Source: Delphinapterus leucas
Taxonomy: Eukaryota; Chordata; Mammalia; Artiodactyla; Monodontidae
Direction: 5' to 3'
Length of the DNA stretch: 64,000 bases
Assembly: GCF_002288925.2 (NCBI RefSeq)
Contig: NW_022098001.1
Coordinates: forward strand, 15,583,044-15,647,043
The notes below the pieces were generated by a model that saw nothing but the letters and a program-made list of their open reading frames with translations, was not told where the DNA came from and did not search any database. This document shows positions 23,892 through 35,739 of the stretch, piece by piece (within the stretch, counting starts at the first letter, position 1; each line of letters starts with the position of its first letter). The position numbers and the translations under genes were made by a program.

Positions 23892-24348
23892 TTTTAATTT
23901 TCTGTTATCAGTGTAACAAATTACCATAAACTTAGTGTTAAAACAACACTAATTTATTCTCCTATCATTCTAGAGATCAGAAGTCTGAAATGAGTCTTAC
24001 AGGGCTAAAATCAAGGTGTCAGCAGGCTTGGTCCTTCTCAAGGCTCCAAGGCTTCCACTTTGAGAGGCTGTTAACATTCCTTGGCTTGTGACATCTCTCT
24101 AATCTCTGCTCCTGTGGTCACATCGTCTTCTCTTCTACTGTGGTCAAAACTTCCTCAACCTCCCTCTTATAAAGGCATCGTGATTACATTTAGGGTCCAC
24201 CCTGATAATCCAGGATATCTCCCTACTGCAAAACCCTTACATTTAATCACATCTGCCAAGTCCCCCCCTTTGCCATATAAGGTGGCATTCCCAGGTTCTG
24301 GGAACTAGGACACCAACATCTTTGAAGTACCATTATTCAGCCTACCAC
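23892..24348 (-). mobile_element. MaLR LTR, MLT1-like
   Basis: 'ttaccataaacttagtgtta', 'gggctaaaatcaaggtgtca', 'aacttcctcaacctccctct' and 'ttcccaggttctgggaacta' follow the reverse complement of an MLT1 LTR. It is more diverged than the copy at 2,729-3,091. No internal sequence is evident. Confidence 0.75.
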
Positions 24349-27300
24349 ACGTTGCCTTTCAAAAGGTTTTCTGTATCCAGACTATAAAGTTGACTTTTTG
24401 AAAACAAAGAATAAAGTACTGGCTTTCCCAGAAGGGAAAAATAAGGTGTTTCAAAAGGCTATAGATTGGGGAATATTCTGATTTTTCCTCTAAAGTGTGA
24501 CTCGTGGTTTGGCTACCACAGCACAGTTTGTTCCTGTCATTGTGTGAGTTTGGATTTGTTTCTACATTCACATTCAAGGGACACAAATCCATTGATGTGA
24601 TGTTGAGCTATGAGAACCATCACAGGACTCACTTCATCTGGCACAAAACAGATCTGCTGGCACTTAATAGTCTAATCAGGTATTTATATAGTCCCTCCCC
24701 CATACCACCTATGGTCACCGTGTAATCCCAGGAGACTAGGATCACACTGCAAACCTAGTAAATTACTGTTCAAAGTGGAATTGATTCTTAATCTGCTTGA
24801 AATTAGATATGGAAAAATTCATCTCCACCTTCTTCAATTATTGTATCTTTCCTTATAACTCTGGGTAGAAAATAGTTTAAACCTTAATTCTGATGGTTCT
24901 TAATTTTATGAGTTTCATTAAAACCCCTGAGAGGCATTTAATATAATGGAGTTCAATGCTGATATTCAAATGAATTTCTTCTGAAATAGATTTTTACCTT
25001 TTATTATAGAGATTGAGCTCCCATTTTGAACACATATGTTCTCAGTGCTTATGCTAATTTCATTGCTTATCTTTAAAACTGGCATATCATTGTTATTATT
25101 ATTATTGTTATTATTATTATTGTGTATTGACCAAGTTGAATGCCTCATTCTCAAGGGATTGCTGTCAGAGTTATATAATACAAGAACAATGGCTAAATGT
25201 TGTTCATTTTAAATGTGAAATTATAAATCAATTACAGTGGTGGCTAAAACCCCTTCATTGACATGCCACAATTTACTTCCAATGACATTTAAACCTATCT
25301 CACATGCTGAACAATCTGTAATAAATTATGATTTTTTTTTTTTTTTTTTGCTTCTGAAATGAAGCTATAATTATGACAGTTGAATTCTTGTTCTGGGAAA
25401 TAAGGTGGCATTTAATTCCTTGAGAACAAATGACACTCACAAAAGAACAGTTAATTATTCTCAGCTGCAAAGGAAAGGAGGAGGGGAGAGAAAAATTATG
25501 AAAAAGAACATGGTAGCACTTTATGTGCAGTATCTATTAAGTAATCCTTAACTAAGGCTGAACTACAGTTGAACTCCTGGGCTGCCCCTGAGCCCAGGTA
25601 ACACTTTTTGTTATTTCAGTTCTCAATAAAATCCAAACAGGAGGAATTAGCGACTTGAAACTTCCTCTATTCCTTGCACATGATAATATAAATGTTCTCA
25701 CAATCAGCCTTGGTTCCAAGAATGCAGACCTACATTCTAACGCAGTTAAATCAGACCCAGTGGGTAGCATGGTATTAGTTTTCAATTACAGCCTTCCTAA
25801 TTCAGGGCTTTAACTGCTGTAGTTATGCAATCCATATTGCAAATAAAGGGAAAGGAAAGCATTGCACCTCCAGAATTTGTTGTGTTGTTGTTTGTTTCTA
25901 GTTTAAACAGCAACTGTGCTTCCATTGGCTTTTCTCTGCTGGCCCTTTCCTGTTCATTCTGGCAAGAAGCCCCAGTGCAATTGAATATGCCAGCAAACAG
26001 GAGGCCACTCTTCCTTGCTAGTTCTGACACCATCAGCTGCGATGTTAGCAGCCTGCTATTAGAGACGCCTCTTTCTTTGACTTCCCTTTCTTCCTTGGGA
26101 GGAATAGATACTCTAGAGAAGGGCCCTGCTGAGTGGAATTCCCCATTTTGACTGCAATTAGGGATTGTGACTTGATTGATTTGGGGGCTCTCTGAAATGT
26201 AGCAGGATCAACACAGTTGCACACAAAACAAGGCATAATCCACTGGGTTAAATTAACGTTAAATCAGAGATGATTGGATTAATTGCTATTACATTTTATC
26301 TTCTGTGCACATGTGCTCTTGGCAGGCTTTCAGAGCCTTTTTAAAATTAGCTTAGAACTGGATGGAAATGGTACAGGTGCAAATGATTTGTGCACTGGGT
26401 CTTTCAAGTACAGTGGGCTCATAAGAAGGTGCATTTTTTTCCAAATCATATTTTGGATGTGATTTACAGAAATCCGCACTGAGAATAAACTTGGCATCAC
26501 AATACAGAAGGTATAGATGTGTTAAATGGCAAAAGGACCCTGTTGGCTAGAATATAACTTGGAAAATGGATCTCCTTCATACTGTGGCCTTGGCACTATA
26601 CCTCTGTTCAGTTTTCTTCCCTTACATGCTTTTCTGCCCTCGTGAGAGTCTGTAGGGTTCTGGAGACCGATGTAACAGAGCACTTAGTATGGCACCTGAT
26701 ACCCCGGAATGTATTCTTCAAAACCTACATCCCTTCAACAAATTTTAAGGGTGAAAAGTTGATACGATGGTTGTTAACAGGATGAATCTGTTTAACAGAA
26801 AAAGTGTGGAATGATCAGTTCAGGGGCATAAGGCAAAGATAATCAAAGGCTGGTATCTTTTATGTACCCTTTTGCCCATCAGCCAGTGGCTCAGGGTCAC
26901 TGCCAGGCTGATGGTCTAGAAACCTGCTAAGCCACTGGGAGGAAAATTTACGTTTTTGTACTTTAGGAAATGGGGTGCATCAACAGCTCCTTTTTAAGAC
27001 CATTGTGTGCACAGCACTATAAACAGGTACTGTGGAGGAGACAAAGACTTCATTCTGGGGCTGGTCATATTTTGGATCAATACAAATAAGTAGGTGAGAG
27101 CATGATTTCTTCTTTTTCTTGGCTCGTTTCACTCTGCCAGCAAGGTCAGGGTCCTGAGAGCAAGCAGCGAATATCACAGGCATTTTCCCGCCCTGGGAAG
27201 TCTCCCTTCTGTAGGCCCTTTGCCTCTCATGTGTTTGCTATTGTCTAGTTTCCCTGACCTGAGCATCTTGGCTATTTCTCTGGCCTTGCCTGGCTCATCC

Positions 27301-27539
27301 CTGCTGCAAGCCCTGTTCAGACAGGGGACCTTCTCCATGTGACCTGGCTTCTCAGACAGGTCTCTGCTTGACCCCTGTCTTTCAGCCTCCCTTGTTTCCC
27401 CTCATGGACACTTGTTCCCAGCCTCTATTCCACGCTGTGTCAGTTTCCCAAAGAAAGTGCATTTTGATCTATGCAAATATCCAAATGCAACAATAATTGG
27501 GAACTGAGCTCTCAAAATTATTTCAGTTTATTAAAAAAT
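24349..27539. other. Largely repeat-free non-coding stretch
   Basis: About 3.2 kb with few recognisable transposons. Simple repeats are an ATT-rich run at 25,091-25,121 and 18 T at 25,332-25,349. The 62-codon frame with a run of Asn at 24,966-25,154 (-) is just the ATT repeat translated. Frames at 25,825-26,151 (+) and 25,797-26,033 (-) overlap and show no domain. The part 26,030-26,420 is dense in TAAT/ATTA words and may be regulatory. Confidence 0.5.
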
Positions 27540-28160
27540 ATATCTCACCTTTTTATATATTATTTTGAAAGGTAACATATTTGTGATTACGTTCACATGA
27601 TGCCAACAGGTACAGTGAAAAGAAAGTTTCCTTCCCATCCATGACCTCTGGTGTTCCAATTCCCCACTTCAGAGACAACCACTGTTATGGGGTTTTATTT
27701 TTCACCTGTTCTTCCAGAAACATTATATGCATATAAAACACACATACATGTATCCTCCACCTCAGTTTTACACACAAATATAATGATAGCATACTCTGCA
27801 CATGGTTCTATGTCTCTTGCTTGTTGTTTGCTTAAATCTATGTGGAAGATTGTCCCATATCAGTACCATTCTTTTTAAAGTGTCCACAGTGTTCCTGGAT
27901 GTGTTATAATTTATTGAACCTGTCACCTACTGATGGGCATTTAAGCTGTTTTCAGTTTTCTGCTTTCATAATGTTTGAACCTAATTTTTAACATTCTTAT
28001 GCATTATATCTGAGAATAAAATTCCTATAAATAAAAACTTAAAGGTATTATTGCAAAACTTCAACTGCATTTTATGTGAAGTTATCACACTTAAGAAAAG
28101 GGCACAGGCACCAGTGGAAAGCCTGTGTAACCACAGTTGGGGTCAAGAAAGACAGTTTGC
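27540..28160 (-). mobile_element. Probable old L1 3' region
   Basis: The order 'cagagacaaccactgttatg', 'catacatgtatcctccacct', 'gttctatgtctcttgcttg', 'ctactgatgggcatttaagc' resembles the reverse complement of an older L1 subfamily's 3' UTR. It is diverged and the subfamily is unknown. Confidence 0.6.
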
Positions 28161-30217
28161 CATCACCTCAGATAGCCCCTTCCTAGTCCATTCCACTTCT
28201 TGCCTGTTTCCCTCCTCCACTTCTTTAATCTTAATACTATAATTTAGTTTTTCTTGCTTTTGAACTCTATATAGTTGATTTATAGAGCACTATAGATAAT
28301 GTTTGTGTCCCCCCCAAATTCATATGTTGAAACTTAATCCCCAAAGTGATGGTGTAGGAGGCAGGTCCTATGAGGGGTGATTAGGTCATGAGGGTGGAGC
28401 CACTGTGAATGGGATTAGTGCCCTTTTAAAAGAGGCAGACATCTCCTTCACCTCTTCTTCCATTTGAGGACACAGTGAGAAGACAGCCATCTGTGGACCA
28501 GGAAGAGGAGACTCAGACTCTGAATGCGCTAGCAACTGCAACTAGCAACTTAACCTTGGACTTCCTGGCCTCCAGAACCGTGAGAAATAAATGTTTTTTG
28601 TTTAAGCCACTCAGTCTAGAGTATTCTGTTATAGTAGCCTAAACAGGCTAAGACACAAAGTGTGCAATTTTTGTGTCTTGCTTCTCTGCTCATTGTATTT
28701 GTGAGGGTCGTCCATGTTGTTTCATGTAGCTGTAGATAGGTCATTTTTATTGGTGTGTATTATTCTGTTGAATGAACGCACCACAAATTATTTATCCATT
28801 CTGTTGGTGAACTTTGGGTTCTTTGCAAATTTGGCTAATTTGAATAGTGCTGCTATGCATACACTGCTACTGGGTATATGATCTGGGAATGGGGTTGTTG
28901 GATGATGGGCTCTATTTAAGTTCAACTTTAGCATATAATGAGAAACTGTTTTCCAAATTTATATTCATAACAGCATGTATAAGAATTCCCATTGCTCTAC
29001 ATTCTTGCAAATACTCCATAACATCATTCTTTCTTTTAAACATTCTGATAATTGCATAGTGGCATATCACTGGGGTTTTAACTCATATTTTCTCGATTAC
29101 TAATGAAGTTGAGTATGTTTCCTTACATAGATATTCTCTTTGTGAAGTGCCTGTTATGGTTTCTTGCCCATTTTTCTTTTGGACAGTAAGAGCTCTCAGA
29201 GTATTTTATATATTCTTGCCTGTTGTTGGTTTTATGGATATAAAACAAACATTTTCTTCCAATCTGTGGTTTGCCTTTTCACTTTCTTAATGTTATCTTT
29301 TGGTGAAAAATGTTCCTAGTTTTAGTGTAGCCCAGTTCAAAGACTTTCCCTTTATGGTGATTTTTCTTTCTTTGTGGCATGTGTGTTGCTTAAAAAATAT
29401 TTCCTTAGTTCAATGTAATGAAGATATTCTCTTATATCCTAAAGTGTTACTGTTTGCCTTTATCTTCTGGGAATTGATATTTTGCTTGGCAGGAGGTACG
29501 AGTCAAGTTTCCTTTTTCCCACAAGGATATCCAACTGACTCAGCACCATTTACTTAAAAGGCTATCCTTTTACCTCTGATTGCATTGTTATGTTGTCATA
29601 AATCAAGTGACTGTATATTTATGGATCTATTTCTGGACTTTCTTTTTTATTCCATTGGTCTATTTGTCAAACTGTCACCAATATCATATTTCTTAATTAT
29701 AGTAGCTTTATAATAAATCTTGCTATCTAGTGGAGCAACTTCTCTCATCTTGTCTATCTTGAAGAGAGCTTGCATATTTTTAGCTACTTGCATTTCCATA
29801 TAATTTTAGAAATGGATTGTCAGTTTCCTCAGAAAAAAATGTTGGGGTTTTAAATATGATTTCTTTGACTCTATAGAAAATCCAATGGAGAACCAATATA
29901 TTTGTAATACTGAGTCTTGTATTACTGGAATCCTATGCTCATGAATGAGATTGGTCCATAATTCTCCTTTCTTATAATGGTTTTATCAGGTTTTGGCATC
30001 AAGATCATGCTAGTCTCATAAAAATGAGCTATTTTTATATTCTCTAAGGGGCTTGTATAGATTTGTAGTTATTTCTTCACCAATAAAACTTGGATCTGGA
30101 GTTTTCTTGGTAGGAAGATTTTTATTTACTGATTTAACAAATTTAATAATTATAGGACTATTCTTACTTTCCTATTTCTTTGAAATTTTTTAGGATTTGT
30201 GCATTTCACTATATATA
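28161..30217 (-). mobile_element. Old L1 remnant (ORF2 end and 3' UTR), carries an MLT1
   Basis: Reverse-strand L1 sequence. 'cttttgaactctatatag' before the MLT1-like LTR joins 'gtgcaatttttgtgtcttgc' after it, as in a continuous L1. Further landmarks are 'attatttatccattctgttg', 'ttgcccatttttcttttgg', 'ccattggtctatttgtcaaa' and 'gtatagatttgtagttattt'. All frames are broken; the open frame at 29,300-29,557 is on the wrong strand for L1. A different L1 tail begins at about 30,218. Confidence 0.75.
28276..28655 (+). mobile_element. MaLR LTR, MLT1-like, inside an L1
   Basis: 'attcatatgttgaaacttaa', 'tgattaggtcatgagggtgg', 'gaatgggattagtgcccttt', 'tggcctccagaaccgtgag' and 'aataaatgttttttgttt' match an MLT1 LTR in forward orientation, ending near 'ggctaagaca'. 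It is one of the better-preserved MLT1s of the window and sits within old L1 sequence. Confidence 0.85.
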
Positions 30218-33200
30218 TTTAAATTATTTTTTAGAGCATTTTTAGTTTCATAACAAAATGTAGAGGAAGGTATAGATATTTTTGATATACCCCCTGCCTC
30301 CACACATGCATAGTCTTTTCCATTATCACTCACCAGAATGGTACATCTATTACCAAGGACGAACCTACATTGACGCATCATAGTCATCCAAGTCTATAGT
30401 TTACTTTAGGGTTCACTTTTTGTATGCTCTGTATGGGTTTGGACAAATGTATAATGATATATATTCATTGTTATAGTATCATAGAGAGTATTTCCACTGC
30501 CCTAAAAATATGCTGTACTCTTCCTATTCATTCCTCCCCCAACCCTCACCCCTTGGCAACCACTGATCTTTTTAGTCTCTATAGTTTTACCTTTTCCAGA
30601 ATGTCATATAGTTGGAATCATACGGTATGTAGTCTTTTCAGATTTGCCTCTTTCATTTAGTAATATGAATTTAAGTTTTCCTCATTTCCTTTCATGGCTT
30701 AACAGCTCATTTCTTTTCAGCACTGAATAATATTCCACTGTCTGGATGCACCACAGTTTATCCATTCACCTACCAAAGGACATCTTGGTTGCTTCCAAGT
30801 TTTGACAATTATGAATAAAGCTGCTATAAACATCCATGTGTAGGTTTTTTTGTGAGGACGTAAGTTTCCCACTCCATTGGGTAAATACCAAGGAGCATGC
30901 CTGCTGGATTGTGTGGTAAGAGTATGTTTACTTTTGTAAGAAACTGCTAAACTGTCTTCCAAAGTGGCTGTACCATTTTGTGTTCCTACAAGCAACAAAT
31001 GTGTGTTCCTCTTGCTCCAAATCCTTGCCAGTGTTTGGTGTTGTCAGTGTTTCAGATTTGGGTCATTCAAAAGATTTGTAGTAGTATTTCATTTTTGTCT
31101 TAATTTGCATTTCCCTGATGGCATATGATATGGAACATCTTTTCATATATTTATTTGCTATCTACATATCTTCTTTGGTGAGGCGTTTGTTAAGGCCTTT
31201 GGCCCATTTTTTAACCTGGTTGTTTTCTTATTGTTGAGTTTTAAGAGTTCTTTGTACATTTTCATTAACAAAATATTTGGTCAACCATCCTTTGTCAGTT
31301 CTATTTTTTGCAAATATTTTCTCCCAATCTTTGGCTTGTCTTCCAATTCGTTTGAATTGCCTTTTGCAGAGAAGAAGTTTTTAATTTTAGTAAAGCCCAG
31401 CATGTCAACTATTTCTTTCATGGATCATGCATTTGGTGTTACATCAAAAAAGGCATCACCATAGTCAAGGTCATCTAGGTTTTCTCTTATGCTATTTTCT
31501 AGGAGTTTCATAGTTTGCATTTTACATTTTGACCTATGATACATTTAGAGTTAAGTTTTGGAAAGAGAGGTCTGTGTCTAGATTCTTTTTTTCTTTGTTT
31601 GTTTTTTTGCATGTGAATCTCTGGTTGTTCCAGCACTATTTATTTCTTAAACAGATTATCTTTGCTCCATTGTATTATCTTTTCTCCTTAGTCAAAGATC
31701 AGTTGACTATATTTATGGGGGTGTATTTCTAGGCTCTCTATTCTGTTCCATTGATCTATTTGTACATTATTTTTGTCAGTACCTCACTGTCTTCATTACT
31801 ACAGCTTTATAAAGTCTTGAGGTTGGGTAGCATCAGTCTTCCAACTTTATTCTTCAAAATCATGTTGGTTATTCTGCGTATTTTGCCTCTTCCCATAAAC
31901 TTTAGAATCAGTTTGTCAATAACCATAAAATAACTTGCTGGGATTTTGAATGAGCTTGCCTTGAATCTGTAGATTAAGTTGTGGAGAACTGACATTTTGA
32001 TACCATTGAGTTCTCCTATCAATGAACATGAAATATCTCTCCATTTACCCTGGTTCTTTGATTTTGTTCATTAGAGTTTTGTAGTTTTCCTTGTATAAAT
32101 CTTGAACATATTTTGTTAGATTTATACCTAAGTATTTCATTTTTGGGGGTGCTGATGTAAAGGATATTATGTTTTTAATTTTAAATTCCACTTGTTCATT
32201 GTTGGTTTATAGGAAAGCAATTGACTTTTGTATATTAATGTTGTATCCTGCAACCTTGCTGTAATTGCTTATTAGTTGCAGAAGGTTTTTTTTGACTCTT
32301 TGAGGTTTTCTACATAGACAATCATGTCATTTGTGAACAAAGACAGTTTTATGTCTTTCTTCCCATCTGTGTACCTTTCATTTAATTTTCTTGTCTTGTT
32401 ACATTAACAAGGATTGCCAGTACCACTTTGAAAAGGACTGGTGAGCATTTTGTTATAGTTTCAGCAATATCTTCTTAAGATCTTTTTCACAATATTGTCT
32501 TGTCATTTTTTAAAATATCTTCTGACATTCTCCATTTCTAACTTAAATTGATTATTTGTGGCTTTTCTCTTTTTTTCTTGATCTGTGTCTTGGAGAGGCT
32601 TCTCAAATGCATTGCTTCTTATAATGAAACAACTTTTGGTCTTGTCAATACTGTCTATTTTATGTATGTTTTCTATTATATCAGTTTCTATTCTTACCTT
32701 TCAGTTTCTTTTCTTTTATTTAGGTTTATTTCACTGTTCTATTGCTAACTTCATGAGACAGATGTTTAGCTTTTGATTTCATCTTTTCTTCTTTTGTAAT
32801 GAATACCCTGCATTTCCCTCTGAGAATGGGCCTAGCTGCGTTCCACAATATTTTGATTATCATAAGTTAGTCAAATAATAAGTATACTTATTAATTCATA
32901 TATATATGGAGATTTTCTATGTTTTTTTGTTAGTGATTTTAAGTTTAATAGATTTGTAGTTATAGAAAATATTTTGATCATTAAAATCCTTTGAAATTTG
33001 TTGAGTTTCCTTGATGACTTAGCATATAGTCAATTTTTAACAATGCATAGTGTGTGTGTGCAAAGAATGGGTATTCTGCAGTTGTTGGGTACTGTTTTCT
33101 ACAAGTCAATTAGTTTAAGTCTATTAATTAGTTTAAGTCGATTAAGTCTATTAATCATGCTGTTCAGGTCTTCCAAATGTTTACTGATCTTTTCTCTACT

Positions 33201-33443
33201 TCTATCATTTACTGAGAAAATTGTGATTGTGTTTTCTACTATGATTATTGGCTTTTCTATTTCTCCTTGTAGTTCTATATTTTATTTCTATATTTTGAGA
33301 TTGTGATATTAGGTAAACACAAATTAAGAAAGGATTAAAATGGTTGACCCTTTCTTATGTTTCCCTATTTGTCTCTAGTTATGTGTTTCATCTATTTTGA
33401 TACTAGTATAGTTTAATTAGCTTTTTTGTATTAAACAATCATT
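30218..33443 (-). mobile_element. L1 remnant, 3' UTR and ORF2, left part
   Basis: Starting at the 3' end: 'ttttttagagcatttttagt', 'catatagttggaatcatacg', 'aataatattccactgtctgg', then ORF2 with 'tccattgatctatttgtaca', 'tttatacctaagtatttcat' and 'acatagacaatcatgtcatt'. Near 32,440-32,560 ORF2 sequence is missing compared with other L1s. The short minus-strand frames at 31,807-32,022 and 30,717-30,998 are ORF2 scraps. The BASP1 pseudogene interrupts it at 33,444; the L1 resumes after 35,163. Confidence 0.85.
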
Positions 33444-33456
33444 AAGATTGCAAGTG

Positions 33457-35150
33457 TGGGCGGCAGTAGTGTCTGTGGAGACCACGGCTGTGACAGCACT
33501 CCAACTCACTCCTAGCTCCAGTCTCCACCATAGGGCCGGGGAGAGAGCCTCCGCCAGTGACCCAGGGCAGCACAGGCACCCAGACCCGAACTCCAAGTTG
33601 GGAGACAAGCTGAGCAAGAAGAAGGGGTACAATGTGAATGATGAGAGGGCTAAGGACAAAGACAAGAAGGCCAAAGGAGCTGGGACAGAAGAGGGAGAAA
33701 CCCCGAAGGACAATGAGACCCAGGGTGCTGCAGAGACCCCAGAGGTGAAGAAGGACAAGGAGGAGAAGCTGGAGAAGGATGCCTAGGATGCTGCCAACAA
33801 GCCTGAAGACAAGGAAGGTGAGAAAGACAAAGAGGAGGCCAAGGAAGACACTCTGAAGGCAGAGACGGAGCAGACAGAAGGAGCTGAGTGGAAGCCGGGG
33901 CCCCCAAAGGATGCTGAGCAGGAGCCGGCGGCTGCCTCCGGCCAGCTGCAGGTGGCAACGCCCCTAAAGCTTTGGAGACCTAGGCTGCGGAGCCCTTGGC
34001 CCCACCAAGGATGACAAGAGCAAGAAGGGAGAGGAACCCACAAAGCCTCAGGCTCCTGCAGCTCCTGCCGCGCAGGAGACAAAAAGTGACGGGGCCCCAT
34101 CTTAAGACTCAAAACCTGGCAACACTGAGGCTGCCCCATCCTCCATGGAGACCCTGGCAGCCACGGAAGCACTCAGTTCCATGCCCAAGGCCAAGCCCCT
34201 GCAGCCCCCACAGACGAGGTCAAACCTGCTGAGACCCCGGCAGCTAATTCCGATCAAACATTAGCAGTGAAAGAGTAAGAAGGACAACCAATGGAACGAA
34301 GAATACCGCTTAACAACAACCTGTCTCTCTGACTCCTTCTCTGTCTTTTTGTCTCTCTGTCTCTCTCCTATAATAACTTGTTTCAAATTGGAAATAATGG
34401 TATGTATTGCCAAGAACAAGCATGTGGTCCTATCAAGGGAGGGAGGGTGTTGGGAGAATCCAAATAGTATTTTTGTGGGTAAATACCTAATATACTTTCA
34501 GTCAACTCTACCAATCAGTCCTGGATTTTAAAGATCAATGTCTGAAAGTACAGTACATCTTTTGTACCTGAACTGCTGTTACATGCACTCCGCCACTAAG
34601 ATCCGAACATCTTGTCTTCTGCAAGGGGATTGGGAGTGATGCGTTTGATTCTGCCCACAGGGCCTGTGCCGAGGCAGTCGGATGTTCACGAAGCCAGCAT
34701 TTTCTGTTTTCTTTTTCATTTACAGCTTTCTTATTTTGAATTTTTTTTTAATGTTGTGGATGAATGCCAACTTTCAGACAGCCTGCTTAGCCTGTTCACA
34801 TGTGTCTTGATGCCAATACTCCATTCTTCCTCCCCAGGTCTTTTTGGGAGCAACAAATATTCTTTCATCCTACTTAGCCTCCCTAGATTTCTCATGACCA
34901 GTTAATGTATGTCCATGGTTGGGTGCACCTGTAGTTCTGTTTACTGGTCAGTGGAAATGAAAAAAAAAGCCTGCATTCATCGCAGTTCCAGTTTTCTCTT
35001 CCATCCTGTCACAAACTCCAACACACCACTCATTAGAAAATGGAAAAAAAAATAAAAAAACAAAAAAAAATGTGTACAACAGATGCATTGAAATTATATG
35101 TAATTGTGTAAATGGTGCAACAGTAATAAAGATAAACAATTAAAATAAAA
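33457..35150 (+). pseudogene. BASP1P: Processed pseudogene of BASP1
   Basis: A retrocopied mRNA of brain abundant membrane attached signal protein 1, a myristoylated neuronal growth-cone protein. The order is 5' UTR (33,457-33,597), decayed coding part (33,598-34,278), a 3' UTR of about 0.85 kb, AATAAA-like signals and an A-rich end at about 35,120-35,150. The reading 'KLSKKKGYNVND', many Lys/Glu/Ala-rich residues, 'APAAQETKSDGAPS' and the end 'AANSDQT.AVKE' identify the parent. The flanks 'aagattgcaagtg' (33,444-33,456) and 'aagattgtaagtg' (35,151-35,163) are a 13-bp target-site duplication with one mismatch. Functional BASP1 has 227 codons; this copy is about the same length but broken. The host L1 lies on the opposite strand. 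Confidence 0.95.
33598..34278 (+). pseudogene. BASP1P: Broken BASP1 coding region within the retrocopy
   Basis: The start codon reads TTG (33,598-33,600) where BASP1 has ATG before GGxKLSKK, so the myristoylation start is lost. The run of lysines is one codon shorter than in the parent. An in-frame TAG at 33,784-33,786 cuts the protein after about 62 codons. Local-frame stops follow at 33,981-33,983 (TAG) and 34,103-34,105 (TAA), the latter shifted relative to the start, so frameshifting indels are present. The original TAA is kept at 34,276-34,278. Apparent open frames on both strands here come from its GC-rich, low-complexity composition. Confidence 0.92.
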
Positions 35151-35163
35151 AAGATTGTAAGTG

Positions 35164-35690
35164 GTATCTTTTCCATCCTTTAATTTTCAACTTTTTGTTC
35201 CTTATTTTGAGATGTATTATTTATAATCAACAAATAGTAAATTTTACAAGTTCAATATGACCACTTTTGTCTTTTAATAGGAGCATATAATTACTGACAT
35301 TTTGGGTTTAAATCTCCAATTTTATATTCATCTTCAATTAACCTAACTTTCTTTACGCTGTTTTCCTTCTTTCTTGCCTTGTTTTTTTTGGTAGATTTTT
35401 CTTAACATCCTATCTTTGCCCTCCTCCCCCCAATCAACATTAGCTTGGTAGCTATACAATTACTATTCTTTCAGTGGTTATCTTGAATAATACAAGGTGC
35501 ATCTTTAAATTATCCAAAACTAATATTGCTTGATTCTTTTATCCATTTTCTTGACACTACAATGATCTTGAAATACTTTAACTCCATTTACTACCCTCTC
35601 AACTTTTGTGCCATTTTTTGTCTTGTATCTTAATTCTAAGCACTGCTTCTTTGACTTTCGGTGTTTCATGTCTACTATCTTCTTCTTACT
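35164..35690 (-). mobile_element. L1 remnant, ORF2, right part after the BASP1 copy
   Basis: 'gtatcttttccatcctttaa' and 'ggagcatataattactgaca' read as the reverse complement of the endonuclease-side part of L1 ORF2 and continue the element broken at 33,443. Decay is strong and the right edge is uncertain. Confidence 0.6.
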
Positions 35691-35739
35691 TTACTTTCAA
35701 GAACAGAAAAAATCCCATCTTCACAGAATTTATATTGCT

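Noticed and set aside
24966..25154. Frame with a long run of asparagine
   Set aside because: It is the translation of the ATT-type microsatellite at 25,091-25,121, not a prion-like protein.
33448..34232. Overlapping open frames on both strands with Lys/Glu- or Pro/Ser-rich products
   Set aside because: They are shadows of the GC-rich BASP1 pseudogene; the only meaningful reading is the broken BASP1 frame.
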